Positions 1 to 11,375 of a stretch of DNA of 64,000 nt are shown piece after piece. The first letter of the stretch is position 1. Each line of letters opens with the position of its first letter. Position numbers and translations under genes: made by a program. This DNA is from Poronia punctata (Eukaryota > Ascomycota > Sordariomycetes > Xylariales > Xylariaceae). The stretch is taken from the NCBI GenBank assembly GCA_022579005.1, contig MU401558.1, positions 62,001 through 126,000 on the forward strand, given 5' to 3'. The notes below the pieces were generated by a model. It had not been told where the DNA came from, ran no database searches, and was given only the letters and a program-made list of their open reading frames with translations.

Positions 1-303
1 GAACTGTTTGTTTCAGTGTTTGCTAATTTTGGTTTATAACCCAACATTTTAGTAATCATCGGTTAAACTTAGTCGTGGACTTATTGTGATTAAAACTTAA
101 CCTAGATATCTTCACCTCGTGCTTTATCAAGATCAGTATTCACTTGCTTCTTCCTTATTGATATGTGTCCCTCAGATGTTCTCTTCTTGACTCACCGTAG
201 AGTGAGTATGTAAACATGATGGGAAATGCCATACACCGGCCAAATGGCAAACCCTCCCTCCCTCCCTCCAAGGCCAGAATATATATATATATATATATCC
301 CTT
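1..303. other. Non-coding flank with (AT)10 microsatellite
   Basis: No gene was recognised here. The stretch is the downstream flank of the minus-strand rhamnosidase gene. It holds a run of CCCT/CCTC units near 253-269 and an (AT)10 dinucleotide repeat at 279-298, just beyond the stop codon, so part may be 3' UTR. Confidence 0.6.
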
Positions 304-2594
304 TCAATATACAATAGTATGCTCACCCCCTCCGGTCAATTCCAAAGTAAACAACTTCGTACCCCCCGGTCCATCCACAACTCTAACCACCACATCATCC
401 CTTCCATCCACCAAGACCGGACTACTACTCAACGACGCATTACCAGCCCTACACCCATCAGAAGGCAACGTGATATCCACCATAACATCCTCGGGAACCA
501 CAATATCCGCCCTTCTACACCCCATCTCGAACCTCACACTAGCACTATACTTCCCCAAGCCCGTGACGAACCCGCCTTGCACGGAATCTAAATCCCCCAG
601 CTGCGGCGCGAAAGCGCATCTCCTCCCGCCCAGTCCGGAAACACCCAATCCGAGAACGTGAGCCGAGAGAGCAGTCACGGGCCCGGTAGACCATCCGTGC
701 GCGTGCGACGTATACGAGTAATCCTCCTGGTACCCTGCGTCGTGACGATAACCAAAGGTGCCGTCCGTCAGATATCCTTCTATCATGGTGGATTGCGTGC
801 CGTTTTCGTTGAAGAGGTACCAGCCCCAACTCTTGCGCATCACGTCCAGGGCGCGTCGGGGCTGGTGCGCCAGGAGGTGGGCTTGGATCTCGAAGGAGGT
901 TATGAAGGGGGATATCTCGCCTGGTAACTCGGGGGATTCCGGGCCGAGGTTATCAGGGGTCCAGTTTGTTGTTAGGAAGGTGGATATTGCTTGGCCCTTT
1001 TTGCTGGTCCCCTTGACGAGACCGGTGATGAGGGCGAGGGAGTTGCCGTCTTGGGGGTGGAGGTTTTTGTCGTAGGGGGCGTGGTTGTCTCTGAAGGCGC
1101 CGGTTGAGGAGTCCCAGAGCTTAGAGATGGTGGCGGTTTGTAGGTCGTTGGCGATTTGGAGCCAGTCTTTTGTTGAGGTTGTTTCGTTTATCCATGTCGC
1201 TAGTGTGGCGCCTGTGGTTAATGCGTGGTAGGTGAGCATCTGGGCTGATGCGAGGTAGCCGGTTGAGTCGAATCGGCCCCAGTCTTGGGCGTATGCGGAA
1301 ATGTTCACTAGGCCTACGTTTTCGTCCATCTGGGATAGGATGAAGTCCATTGCGCGGGTGTATCCTTGCCAGTAAGTGCGTAGGAAGTCGAGGTCGTTGG
1401 AATAGAGGATGTAGTTGTAAAGTCCGATCATGGTCCACCTAGGTTTATTGTGTGAGAAAACATGTGACATGTTAAACGCGATTCCGAACCCCTTACAGAT
1501 GATAGGTATCGCTTCCACTGGCAAATAGGGGTGGGCCGGCAAAGGGTAAAAGCCCCGACTCTGCCTATATCATGGGGTTTAGTAATAAATCAGTACCGGT
1601 ACGTACGGTATCATGTAGGGGAGTCGAACATACCTGGTTGTCATATAGAGTCTGAAGTGAGTTCTTTAAACTCCTAGACCCCAGGTTTAATTAGCCAGTG
1701 GGAATGAAAGCAACGAAAATATGGGGATGCATACTCCAAGTCCCCCGTGCTGTAAAACGACGCCGGCGCAGCTACGCCCATATCACCCGGCCACACGGTC
1801 CTATCGCGCTTGGCGCCGTCAACATTAATCGTATCGCCCGGTCCGAGAACCCCGGTATTCTGCCACGCAGTATCGGGCGACGGCCAAGCCCTACCGGTCG
1901 TCGGCGGAACCGCGTTCAGCTGCAGCGTATAGGCCCCAGAATACCAAATCTTATTCAGCATGTCGTCGCTACTATGGAAATATCCCTGATATGCTCGTAA
2001 ATCAGACCACGTCGGCTGGAACGCGAGCTCCAGTCTCACGTCGGTCACGTCGACGGACGTGTCCTCGCCCAGCAGGAATAACGTCAAGTACCGAAACCCG
2101 CCCCGGAGATTCTCCAGCGGCATGGCGTATGTGAAATTGCCCTCGGACGCGATTGCGTCGTAGATGGCGCCGTCGGGCCGTGCATAGTTGCCGTTGCTGG
2201 AGTCCGAGTTTCGACCTACCCAGTTCTTTGCCTCGGAAAAGGCGAGACCGAGGGCACCGTCTTCACTGACGGAAGATACGGTGTATTCGATCGTGACGAT
2301 GCCGCCGACCTCTTTACCAAAGTCCAGATATACGTCGTCTGTCTGGTTGCTGCTGTTGATGGCAAAGGTCGACGGCCAGGTAGCAATTTCTTGGCCACTG
2401 GACAGATCGTAGACGGCAACAGGGGCTACGTTCCGCGATTCAGGGGCGAAGTTGTTGGCGTCCCAGTCGCCGGGGAAAGCAGGTCCCTCGGCCCCAGTAC
2501 AAGTTGTTTTCCTCCAGCAGCTGCGAGCCGACGCAGGATGAACAAGGGTCACAAGCCATGATATTAGAGTAAGAAAGGGGAAATATATAGCCAT
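304..2594 (-). CDS. Secreted GH78-type alpha-L-rhamnosidase
   Basis: Predicted to release terminal L-rhamnose from rhamnogalacturonan or plant glycosides outside the cell. Four exons are inferred: 2594-1735, 1673-1634, 1564-1497 and 1438-304. The introns (61, 69 and 58 nt) all restore the frame and give a 700-residue product. The start at 2594 is chosen because it opens a hydrophobic signal peptide (MAIYFPFLTLISW... ending near ASARS); an upstream ATG-less extension of the frame is basic and unlike a leader. The sequence VDGAKRDRTVWPGDM and the later WTMIGLYNY block are typical of the six-hairpin (alpha/alpha)6 domain of this family. A C-terminal beta-sandwich follows residue 600. The general acid was not assigned with certainty. 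The gene lies alone beside a 4-kb gene desert. Family is confident; the exact substrate is inferred. Confidence 0.87.
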
Positions 2595-3612
2595 TTGAAG
2601 TGAGGGAAGGCCAGCAATGCGCATAAGATGATGCCCAAAGGTTATGGGAGGGAGGGCATAAGTATCTGCAATGGGAAGTGAGATATTATATTCGAGCCTG
2701 GAATGCATAATGATTCCTCTGCGACATATTATCGTGGGCCTACAGTGGTTCCACGTGCCATCCACTTCTCCTGCCCACCTTTTTACTCGGTCCCAGGAGA
2801 GCAGGTGCCTTTTCACCAACCGGGATCTTCTTCGTCTCCGGGCCAGAACTGTCGCACTGCGTTCGAGAGCCGAGTTTCGTTTCCCCACATCCCCCGGGAG
2901 CTAAAGTGGTGCTGCTCCCCCCCCAAGACTCGCCTTGCCTGTTCACTACAATCCGTTTGCCATACATAAAAAGCAAAAAGACTATTAGTTAGAATGGCTA
3001 GGGCTGGCCCAAGTTGGTTCCATTTGTATATAATTGAGATGAGACAATTTGAGGCCTAGTCGAAGGCTCGGGATTGAAGGCCGAACTGCTCGGTAAACAC
3101 TTCCCCGGACCGTACAGTCTTTGCCGGTTCCCGGCTCCCTTTTTGAGCACGTCCAATTCTCAAACCGGCAGGTAGATTGGAAGAAGATATCCCGGCCTTG
3201 AAAAGAAAAAAATAAGAAAAAAGGGGTCACCTGCAATGGTCAAGTCACGTTATGTTATAACTTTGAGAAAATGGTTGTTCAGCTATGCGGGGGAAAAGCA
3301 TAATAGGCCCGCCACATGCCTCACGGTCGGTATACATGTGTATGCATGGCGCATACCAGGTAGACGTACGTAAGTAATTACTAGGTTAATATGTAGTCTA
3401 GAATGACGGAAATGTTTCTTCAGTGCCGACCCGCAGTTCACCGGTATCAGTGGCGCAAACTAAAAAGGTCGAGCGCCCAGCCCAGCGCACACGATATTGA
3501 GGTACGTACCTAGGAACAGGGGAATAGGGGTCTTTTCCAGTCAAAGTAACCTCAGACGAGAGGCTTCATCGACCGGCCTCAAATACGTGTTTTTATCTTG
3601 AACCACCGGTCT

Positions 3613-3631
3613 CCCCCCCCCCCCCCCCCCC
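3613..3631. repeat. Poly-C homopolymer tract
   Basis: Nineteen consecutive C residues in the gene desert. The length is likely to be polymorphic or imprecisely assembled. Confidence 0.9.
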
Positions 3632-5995
3632 AGCACAGCATAGGACGTAGTAAAGTAAGTAGACGTAGATATAAATCTACTCGTAATCCAACTCTGTCGG
3701 GTGGGCGGCTACATACATAGCCCGCCTACCTAAAAATGCTTTTGATGACAAGGGTATGAATCCGTGCTACTTTAACAGATCGGCAAGGAGGGTTCTCTGT
3801 ATGCACTCCGCATTGGGTTGAAGTGAGTCGCCGCATCCTTTCCAAGGTTGATCCCGTGTCGCCGGACTAGATAGCTACTAGAGCCGCCATGGACCGTCCG
3901 GTGAGTTTTGCGTTTTGCCCGGTGATAGTAGCCATTCCTCGTGGTTTTTTTTGGGGGGGTCTTGGATATTAAGTCGGCAGATTGTTCTACTATATTTAGC
4001 TACCTTGGGCCCTGGGGGTTAGGTAAGTAGTACCCTATATCAACCCCCAGTCAGATGACCAGTGCAGGTCTAAAAGGATGCCGACTAAGTGATCGACACG
4101 TGCGGGGTATGTGTTCTTGTTAGCTCAGTTGACAACAGAAATACCAAGTCACCGATTACCATGGGGAATCTTGTCGGCACCTACAAGGAGGTATAAGATG
4201 CATCCTGACGCCGAGTTTACAGTTAGTAGGCAGTCTACCTCTATTAACCAGCGGATTGAGGTTGGCATACGCGGTCTATGCAAGTACATAATAGACTTAC
4301 GCATACCTAACGAGTATTTATAGGTTAGGTAAGTACCTAGTCTGGGTGTCTATGGATAATGATACACGTACGTGTAGATTAGCTCTCAATATCGATTGCA
4401 ACGCCATCTACGCAGCAATATACGTATAGATCTAGCATTAAGATCTGGGGGTAATAGGGAAATATAGCCGATTTAATAACTGGTCTAGGCAAGCATATAA
4501 ATTTAACAAGTTCTACGTGTAGGTTAGCATTAATGGAAAACACGGATGCGGGTTCCGATGACAAAGAAGCAACAAGTAGGCAAGGCTTACACAACACTCA
4601 CTCAATACAAAACAATACATTAAATGTAGGTTAGAACCATGGCTGGACTAGGAGGATTCTACCTATATTCATAGTTCAGCTGAAAGACGAAAACCGAGCA
4701 AATAAATTATCGTCAAAACGGACAACTTCTCCCCTGGTTTCACTGCGTAAAATCACCATCTTTGCTCCTATGAGGGATGGTTGGTCCTTTTGCCCTCGCA
4801 ACGCCGAGATCAGGTCAACATTCTCTTGGATAAAATGTGACTACGTCGTACTTGTAATACCAACCGCATTATGCATTAGCCTTGCCAACTGGTAATTATA
4901 GGCTACCTTACGTTGCCCTAGTAGCAACAGGATTTGACAGTAGATATGCTGATACTCACACGTATATATGACATAACAAAGAGGCTAATGGAGATGCTCA
5001 TAGTCAGGGTTCCTATCATAGAATTTCATTCCCAGACCTATTCCAAGTTGTTTTGGTTAATTTGTGTCCAGGGCAAGTGGGCAAAGGTCTGTTTTGGCGT
5101 AGGTACTTGTATGATTATTATATGTAAAGAACGCCTCCAAATTCAAGGGTACAGGGTATGTAGGTAGTACATATGTAGGTACATACATGTGTACAACCTT
5201 CATGGGCCAGGGGATAGTGAATAAAATTCAATCTGAGCCTGTATTGAAAGAACATGCGCATACACAACTTTGTCTGCTCAGAGGTACTGAATTGATTCTA
5301 GTTGATGATAAGTACATCTTCCGTAAATAAAAACTTGTAGATTGGAGGTATGATCAAGTTTACCTACTTGTACAGAACGTGCTACACGTAGCTGATCAAG
5401 GTAAATAACGCTAATGCACAGGGGGCGTGACAGGCCCAAAGGGCACATGTGCTATGGCCTGGCCTTCCTGGCCTTCATAAAGTAACCATCACTTGAGGTA
5501 GGCCCCGGTAGGTAGGGTACCTACCTTAGGTACTTGTTCAAATCGGGTAGACCATGAATTCATGATGCCATTGGACAGCCCACAGGCCAATTCTCAATGA
5601 GAAGGAAGGAAATGGTACCGTGCGCTTTGTCAGGACGCTTTATTAGTGGACAGGATAATCCCCTTGTTACAAGGCCGACAACAAAGTCGGTCTGGTCCTA
5701 CGGAGGTGAAGAATAGCGATGCCACCTTAATGATCCTCCCAAACCAGTGCCCTTTCGCATTGGGAGTCAGGCTACGACCACTAGACTAGGACTACCTGCC
5801 TTCCTGCTACCAGTCTTTAGCCACTTTGGACCGACTTCGACTTGGACATGTGCTGTACTGTGTTGGCGCCTGTCCCTGCACGATACACGGATCCGCTCAA
5901 CATGAACTGAATTCAAAATATCGATTTTCATCTCCTACCCCATCCTATCCTCCGCGTGGATATCCGGAGATACCCAAGTGAGCATCTCGCTCGAG

Positions 5996-6047
5996 CCCAC
6001 TGTCCCTGTTGCCCACTGTCCGCCCCGCGGCCCGCTGCCCGCTGTCC
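5996..6047. repeat. Degenerate CCCRCTGYCC tandem repeat
   Basis: Two exact copies of CCCACTGTCC (5996 and 6012) are followed by CCCGCTGCCC and GCTGTCC at 6031-6047. The GC-rich patch sits about 500 bp upstream of the proposed Zds start codon. A function is not evident. Confidence 0.6.
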
Positions 6048-6549
6048 GGTAAGGCCGTTACCTCGTTACGGACCTAACCTAGTGCCTGTATACTTACTAT
6101 AGGTGGGTAAATCAGCCAATCCCAACGTACATGTCGAGAATCGCTCTGTCTACGAGTACGAGCCGAGTCAAGCCAATAAGTGAAGGAAAGTACGGCTGCA
6201 GAACCAGGAGACGGTAATACCGGGATTCACACGCGTATCACCATAACGATAACGGTATACGAATATCTAACGGATCTTGTGGTCGACCAAGTATACCATT
6301 TGCGCTGCCTTCGGACATCGGGCTATCGAAGCCAGAAAATACCACCCGACACGACTTACTCGCAAGCGCCAGACCTATCGCGGTCATCTTCTCAACCTTT
6401 TTGCGCCCTTTAGACCCGTCAAGCCGAGTTCCCCTAACCTCCATGCTAGTCTTACAATTTATTCGAATTCTGCTTCGTGCGACCTGATCGAATAACTGGC
6501 CATCTTGGAGGGTTGACCTCTGTTGAGGTCGCAACAGACTCTTCCTATA

Positions 6550-9502
6550 ATGGTATGTACAACACCCGTCTTCAGCTCCATCGCGAGCCAAGCTCGAACC
6601 TGGAAGCAGCGGACTTTCTCTTTAGCTTGAACGAGGGTCCTGGCGTCCTTCCTCGTTCTACACTGTATGTATAGCCACTGATGATATGATGGTACTTAGC
6701 CCACCCGAAGAGCCCATGATGTCGGCGGTGGTAGCAGCTTCGCGACCCGTCGCGGTCACGCCAACCAGCTCTCCATATCGGACACGAGCCATCACATCAC
6801 CGAAACTATCGGTACCATGTATGGTGATGACGACGATTATCAAACCAATGACACACGACCCTTGAGCTTCATTGCCGCGCCAAGAGGCGGGGAGCAGCTT
6901 CCCGAGCGGCACGAACAAGAATTGTCACCTGCCGATGGGCACCGACTCCGGCTTGTCCGGTCGACATCAAGCGAGACTGGTTCATTGAGTGGAGGCCCGC
7001 CCAACAAATCCCAGACGCAGCCCCCGCCGTTGCAAACGCAGAGAGGGTTGTCGCGAACCAGCTCGAACGGAAGCATGACGAGCCCTATATCTCCCGGCAC
7101 CACGTCCCCGTCGTTGCGCGATATGCGCGATGGCGCCGACTCGTATCCCTTGACGAATATCGATAATGCGAACGACATCGCGCAGGAGATGCACAACTTA
7201 CAAGCCTTACGTCGAATGTCTATGGACGTGTCGAACAGCAGCGATCCTGACCTGCTTCCGTTTCAGAGCATGTCGCTAATGGCGATGGCACCCACAGCCC
7301 CGAAGGGAGATGACGACGCTGACCCGTCGAGGCTATTGTGGGTTCCTGCAGGAGTTCACCCAGAGTTAGCCCCAGGCGAGTTCAAAACCTTTGTAGAGAA
7401 GCGAATGCAGACCATGAAGAGAAGGTCCAGCGAATCTTCTTTGTCACCTGATAGCCTGGAGAGAAGCGATTCTGGTGGGCTGAGGAGGAAAAGATCTATG
7501 CTCTCTAGGCAGGTTGACAACGGCAGCGGTCATGGGGCCGACGGGTACGTCGACGGTGCCGAGAGAATAGAAAGGAAGAGGTCACAGAGGCAATCCGACC
7601 ACAACGTGCCAGAAGTCAGCCTGGATGAGCTGATGAAAGACCCGAGCAAGGCCGTCCGCAAACTTACCCTCGAGTCTCAAGGGAGTGGGGACGACGCTTC
7701 AAATGTGGACGATATGCCGATATTGCCTGTGGCTCCGGGCGCCGGCCTACGACGGTCGACACGCACGACTTATAGAAAAGGCGGAAGCTTGAGAAATCGG
7801 CAAGGCTCACTCAAGAACGATGAGCGCCTGCCATTTTCGAAGAGAATGGCTAGTAAAAGAGAAGCCGATGATGAGAATACGATCGATCCGAAGTCTCCCC
7901 CCGGTACCCCGCCTGGCCATGGCCTAACGAGGGTACAATCAGAGCCAGTCTCGGATAATTTTTCACGGCCTTCCCGACCTATACGGCGGCAGCACGCTTT
8001 CGGGAAGGACCAAACAGGCGCCGATATATACGAGTCTTCTACACAAACCGGCCCGCACGGGGAGGAGGCCGCTCCCTTAGGGGCTCCAGGGCCAAAGCGT
8101 GTTCCCTCTGCAGAAAACTCCCGACCCCATACGCCGGTACCACATATCGTCGAGACGCCCCCAGCCGAGGAGGAACGTGGGTCAAGAGGTTACGAATCCA
8201 ATAGACCATTCCCAGAACGATCGTCCTCACAGCGTAGTGCTATCCATAATGTGAACAACCAGCCGCCGTCAGCGCCGTCGGAACCACCTTCTCGTTCAAA
8301 TAAACGTCCAACGTACGGCCAGCCACTACAGGTTTCGTCGCCCTCGCCAGCAAGCAATATCGCACAGCCCAAACGATCACCGACCGGGCCCAGCCAGAGT
8401 TTTGATGAGATGGCTCAAGTCACATCATCGCTGGCACCTGGTAGTGCCTCGAGGACGGATACACTAACTTTCATCCCGACCTTCTCTCCATCCGAAGAGA
8501 AGAAGACGGAGAAAAAAGGCAAAAAGGACAGCTCCGAGGGTGGGTCGTCACGGAGTGCGTCGTGGAAATGGTTTAAGAGTGATGATAAAGACAAGAAGAA
8601 GAAAGAAGAGGAGAACCGGAAATCCAAAGGCAAAACGCTAGTAGAAAAGGCCCACGATAATGTCCGGCTCGATGTTCTACAAACCTCTATCGATACGGCG
8701 CTACATAAAGGCCGTGAAAGCCTCTTGCTAGATCGCGAGAGCATAGATAGCAAACTAGAGGAGGAACGGCGAAAGGAGAGCGCCCGGAAGTCCGGGGAGC
8801 ATAAAAAGGAGCGAGACGGCCTCTTCTCATCCTTCTTCAGTAGTAGCAAGAAGAAGGGCGATAGGGAATCGGGCGGCAAGAAACCTCAGTCTCAGCGGGC
8901 GCTGTCGCCCGAGCCGGCCCCGTATCGGCCACTGCGACCCGACGTCGACTATCACTGGACCAGATTCCCTATCCTGGAAGAGAGGGCCATCTACAGGATG
9001 GCGCATATCAAGCTTGCCAACCCCCGTCGCGCACTATACAGCCAAGTGTTGCTCAGTAACTTTATGTACGCGTATCTCGCCAAAGTACAGGCCATGCACC
9101 CACAGATTCAGGTACCCCAGTCGCCCCAGCAGAAGAGACTTCAGGAGGAAGAGAGACGACGCAGGGAGCAAGAGCAACAACAACAGTACTTGGAAGAACA
9201 AGACGCCCAAGATAACATTGACCGGTATAATTTCGAGTACCATCGGGTAAGTATCCTGTGGATCTCCTCTCCGTCTTCATGACACTAACCAGCACCAGTC
9301 CTCAAATCAATACTCAGACCCGAGCATGCAGGTAGGCGCGGACGATTACTACGACGGGAGCGAAAGCTACGACTACGATGACGGCAAGGACGGCGTGAAT
9401 CAAGAAGGCGGCTATGATAATAATTATAGTACAACCAAGGACTATTATGCCTATAACAACCGCAACGGGCAGCATCACGAGAAGGAGGAGGAGATGTGGT
9501 GA
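6550..9502 (+). CDS. zds1: Zds1-type protein (PP2A-Cdc55 regulator family)
   Basis: Large, mostly disordered, Ser/Pro/Arg-rich protein carrying the fungal Zds C-terminal domain. In yeast, Zds proteins bind the PP2A regulatory subunit Cdc55 and control mitotic entry and polarity. The signature is the conserved block around residues 750-800 (HWTRFPILEERAIYRM, then LANPRRALYSQVLLSN). A Lys/Glu-rich low-complexity stretch (about 610-730) precedes it, and a Tyr/Asp/Asn-rich tail follows the last intron (9247-9298). The frame is open upstream of the ATG at 6817 and encodes GHANQLSISDTSHH..., which looks conserved. I therefore propose exon 1 as the bare ATG at 6550-6552, an intron at 6553-6699 (GTATGT...CTTAG) and exon 2 from 6700, giving 917 residues. 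If that is wrong, the ATG at 6817 gives 877. The family is confident; the 5' end is inferred. Confidence 0.85.
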
Positions 9503-11375
9503 TTGCGGCAGATTTTACTAGACAGGCGACATCAATTAGACCAGAGCGCGTCTGTCTTTGCTGCGAGTTGGCTTGTATAGGCATTTGACGAAGCCAGTGC
9601 ATTTAGAGGAGTTAGGGGCAGAGCGAGGAGAATCATTTTATTTGGAAGCAATTACACAATTGGCAATTTGGAAGCCGTCAAAGCATTTATCCCCTTCGTA
9701 TTTATCATTATATAAGCGTCTAGCGTCATGGCCTTGATTTAGGTCTGGACTCCCAGGGGCGTGTCGCAGCTGTGAGCGATATTCAATGTCCACAAGTTGT
9801 TGTGAATACAAAGGATGAGGGTAATGAATCGACAATACCATCCCTCCCTCTCGTGCTCCGTTATTGCTTCCGAGGTTCTATTGGCCCAATATATCAATAT
9901 CGGACCAGTGCCTCGTCGAATAAGCACTAAGCTTGGACAACGAGAAAACTGGCGGATGAATATACGAATGCATATGGATATGTGTTGACTACTGCTCTTT
10001 TTATTGTAGCTCTCAAAGGTGTTATCGTGACCAAGATGTGCATGTAAATGAAGCATGGGAGGAAAGGCTGGATTATAATACACTCTACAAGGAATCGAGA
10101 CCGCGGCGAGGCTCCGTGGACTAGGAATGGATAATAATTCCAAGCCCCGACACAGCCTTTGAGTGGCCATGGACGGCAATAGGGAGGGACTCTTGTGTGG
10201 GAAAGATTACAGAAGCTTGTACCGAATCATATGTTCCAATTTTGCACTTTGCCCTGGCACCTGGTACCCTGGCACGCCTGGAGTGCCTGGCCTTTGCCTT
10301 GGGAGAGGTACATAGGTTAGGTACTGGGTGCCTGGACAAGACTAGGGTCGGTGTTGGTAGCATGACTAAGACAGATTAGGCCTAGTCTACTACGATGAGT
10401 TTGGACGTTTGGACTTTTTGGCCCAATCTTTCTTCTCAAAATCATAGCTATTGCCGTCGTTCCTACCTGAAGGACAACATCTAATAAATAAGCAACACCA
10501 CAACTTCTTTCCTTCTCTCCACACATCGATACCGCCGAGTCCCGATCGTAGACCTCTTCCCGCCCACGAAAACCGGCCATCCCTCCGGCTTCCCTCAAGG
10601 AACATTATCTCTTTCTCCACGATTTTATTAGGCCTTGAAAGCCATTGTGTGCCTTTTTTGTACTGATACCTACCCGCAGTATTCTGGTCATTATTATTTC
10701 TATTAGCCTAGGGTCTATCCATCTGAGCGCCTCGTGTCCTGACGCCGTACGCGTCCCAAACTACGATACTTGCCCGACAAGAACACTACAGCATAGCTGC
10801 AGATAGAAGAGAGCTAGTCACATTGCGGCTTTTGCGAGGTCAATTGCTTTAGTGTAATGGCGGTAGGTCGTGCTTTCCCTCTTGTTACAATATACAGGGT
10901 ACTGTCCATCATGTACCTACCTCTCCTGTTTCCGATTGCGAGAAGCTTGAGCCGCATGCTAGAGTCTGTTTGGCAACGACTCAAAAGCACACCTGCCACC
11001 TTGATGTTGCGAAGTACCTCCTAAGTTAGGTGGATGATACTTCAGTCCCCTCTGCGCCGCCCGAGTAGCATAGCAGCCTTGCGGTACCTAGTGGCACCAC
11101 GACGACTACCTCTACCCTTCGCTCCCTTTGGCACTTGCCGTACACCAACAACACCGCACCCATTGTGTATTGTTCCAGCTACAAACATACGTACATGTGT
11201 ACCTGGACTACTTCCAGCACAAGCACAAACCCTCTGAACCCTAATCAACACAACGCATTTGCACAAAGTTGTCGGCTTCGTATATTGCGTCTTGTCCGCA
11301 ACCCTAGCCGCTGCCCTTTCCTGACCCATCTGCACCCGTGTTGTCTTCCCATGACCCCGATTGAACTCTCCTACC
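9503..11375. other. Intergenic region between Zds and DUF2433 genes
   Basis: About 1.9 kb with only short, unconvincing frames. It contains the Zds 3' flank and the promoter and probable 5' UTR of the next plus-strand gene (C/T-rich from about 11040). No RNA gene was recognised. Confidence 0.5.

Larger units (their letters stand above)
2595..6549. other. Gene-free intergenic region
   Basis: Nearly 4 kb without a convincing gene on either strand. Reading frames are short, lack family resemblance and are broken by stops. The stretch holds a 19-base poly-C tract, many TAGGTA/TACCTA hexamers (for example four between 5509 and 5532), consecutive short hairpins around 5668-5698, and a degenerate CCCRCTGYCC tandem repeat at 5996-6047. 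It contains the promoters of the rhamnosidase (left) and the Zds gene (right). Confidence 0.6.

Noticed and set aside
226..661. Plus-strand frames at the left end
   Set aside because: They overlap the rhamnosidase C-terminal exon on the other strand and show no protein features.
5700..5800. Possible tRNA gene on the minus strand
   Set aside because: An A-box-like word is present, but no B box and no cloverleaf could be folded; kept only as a weak structured-element finding.
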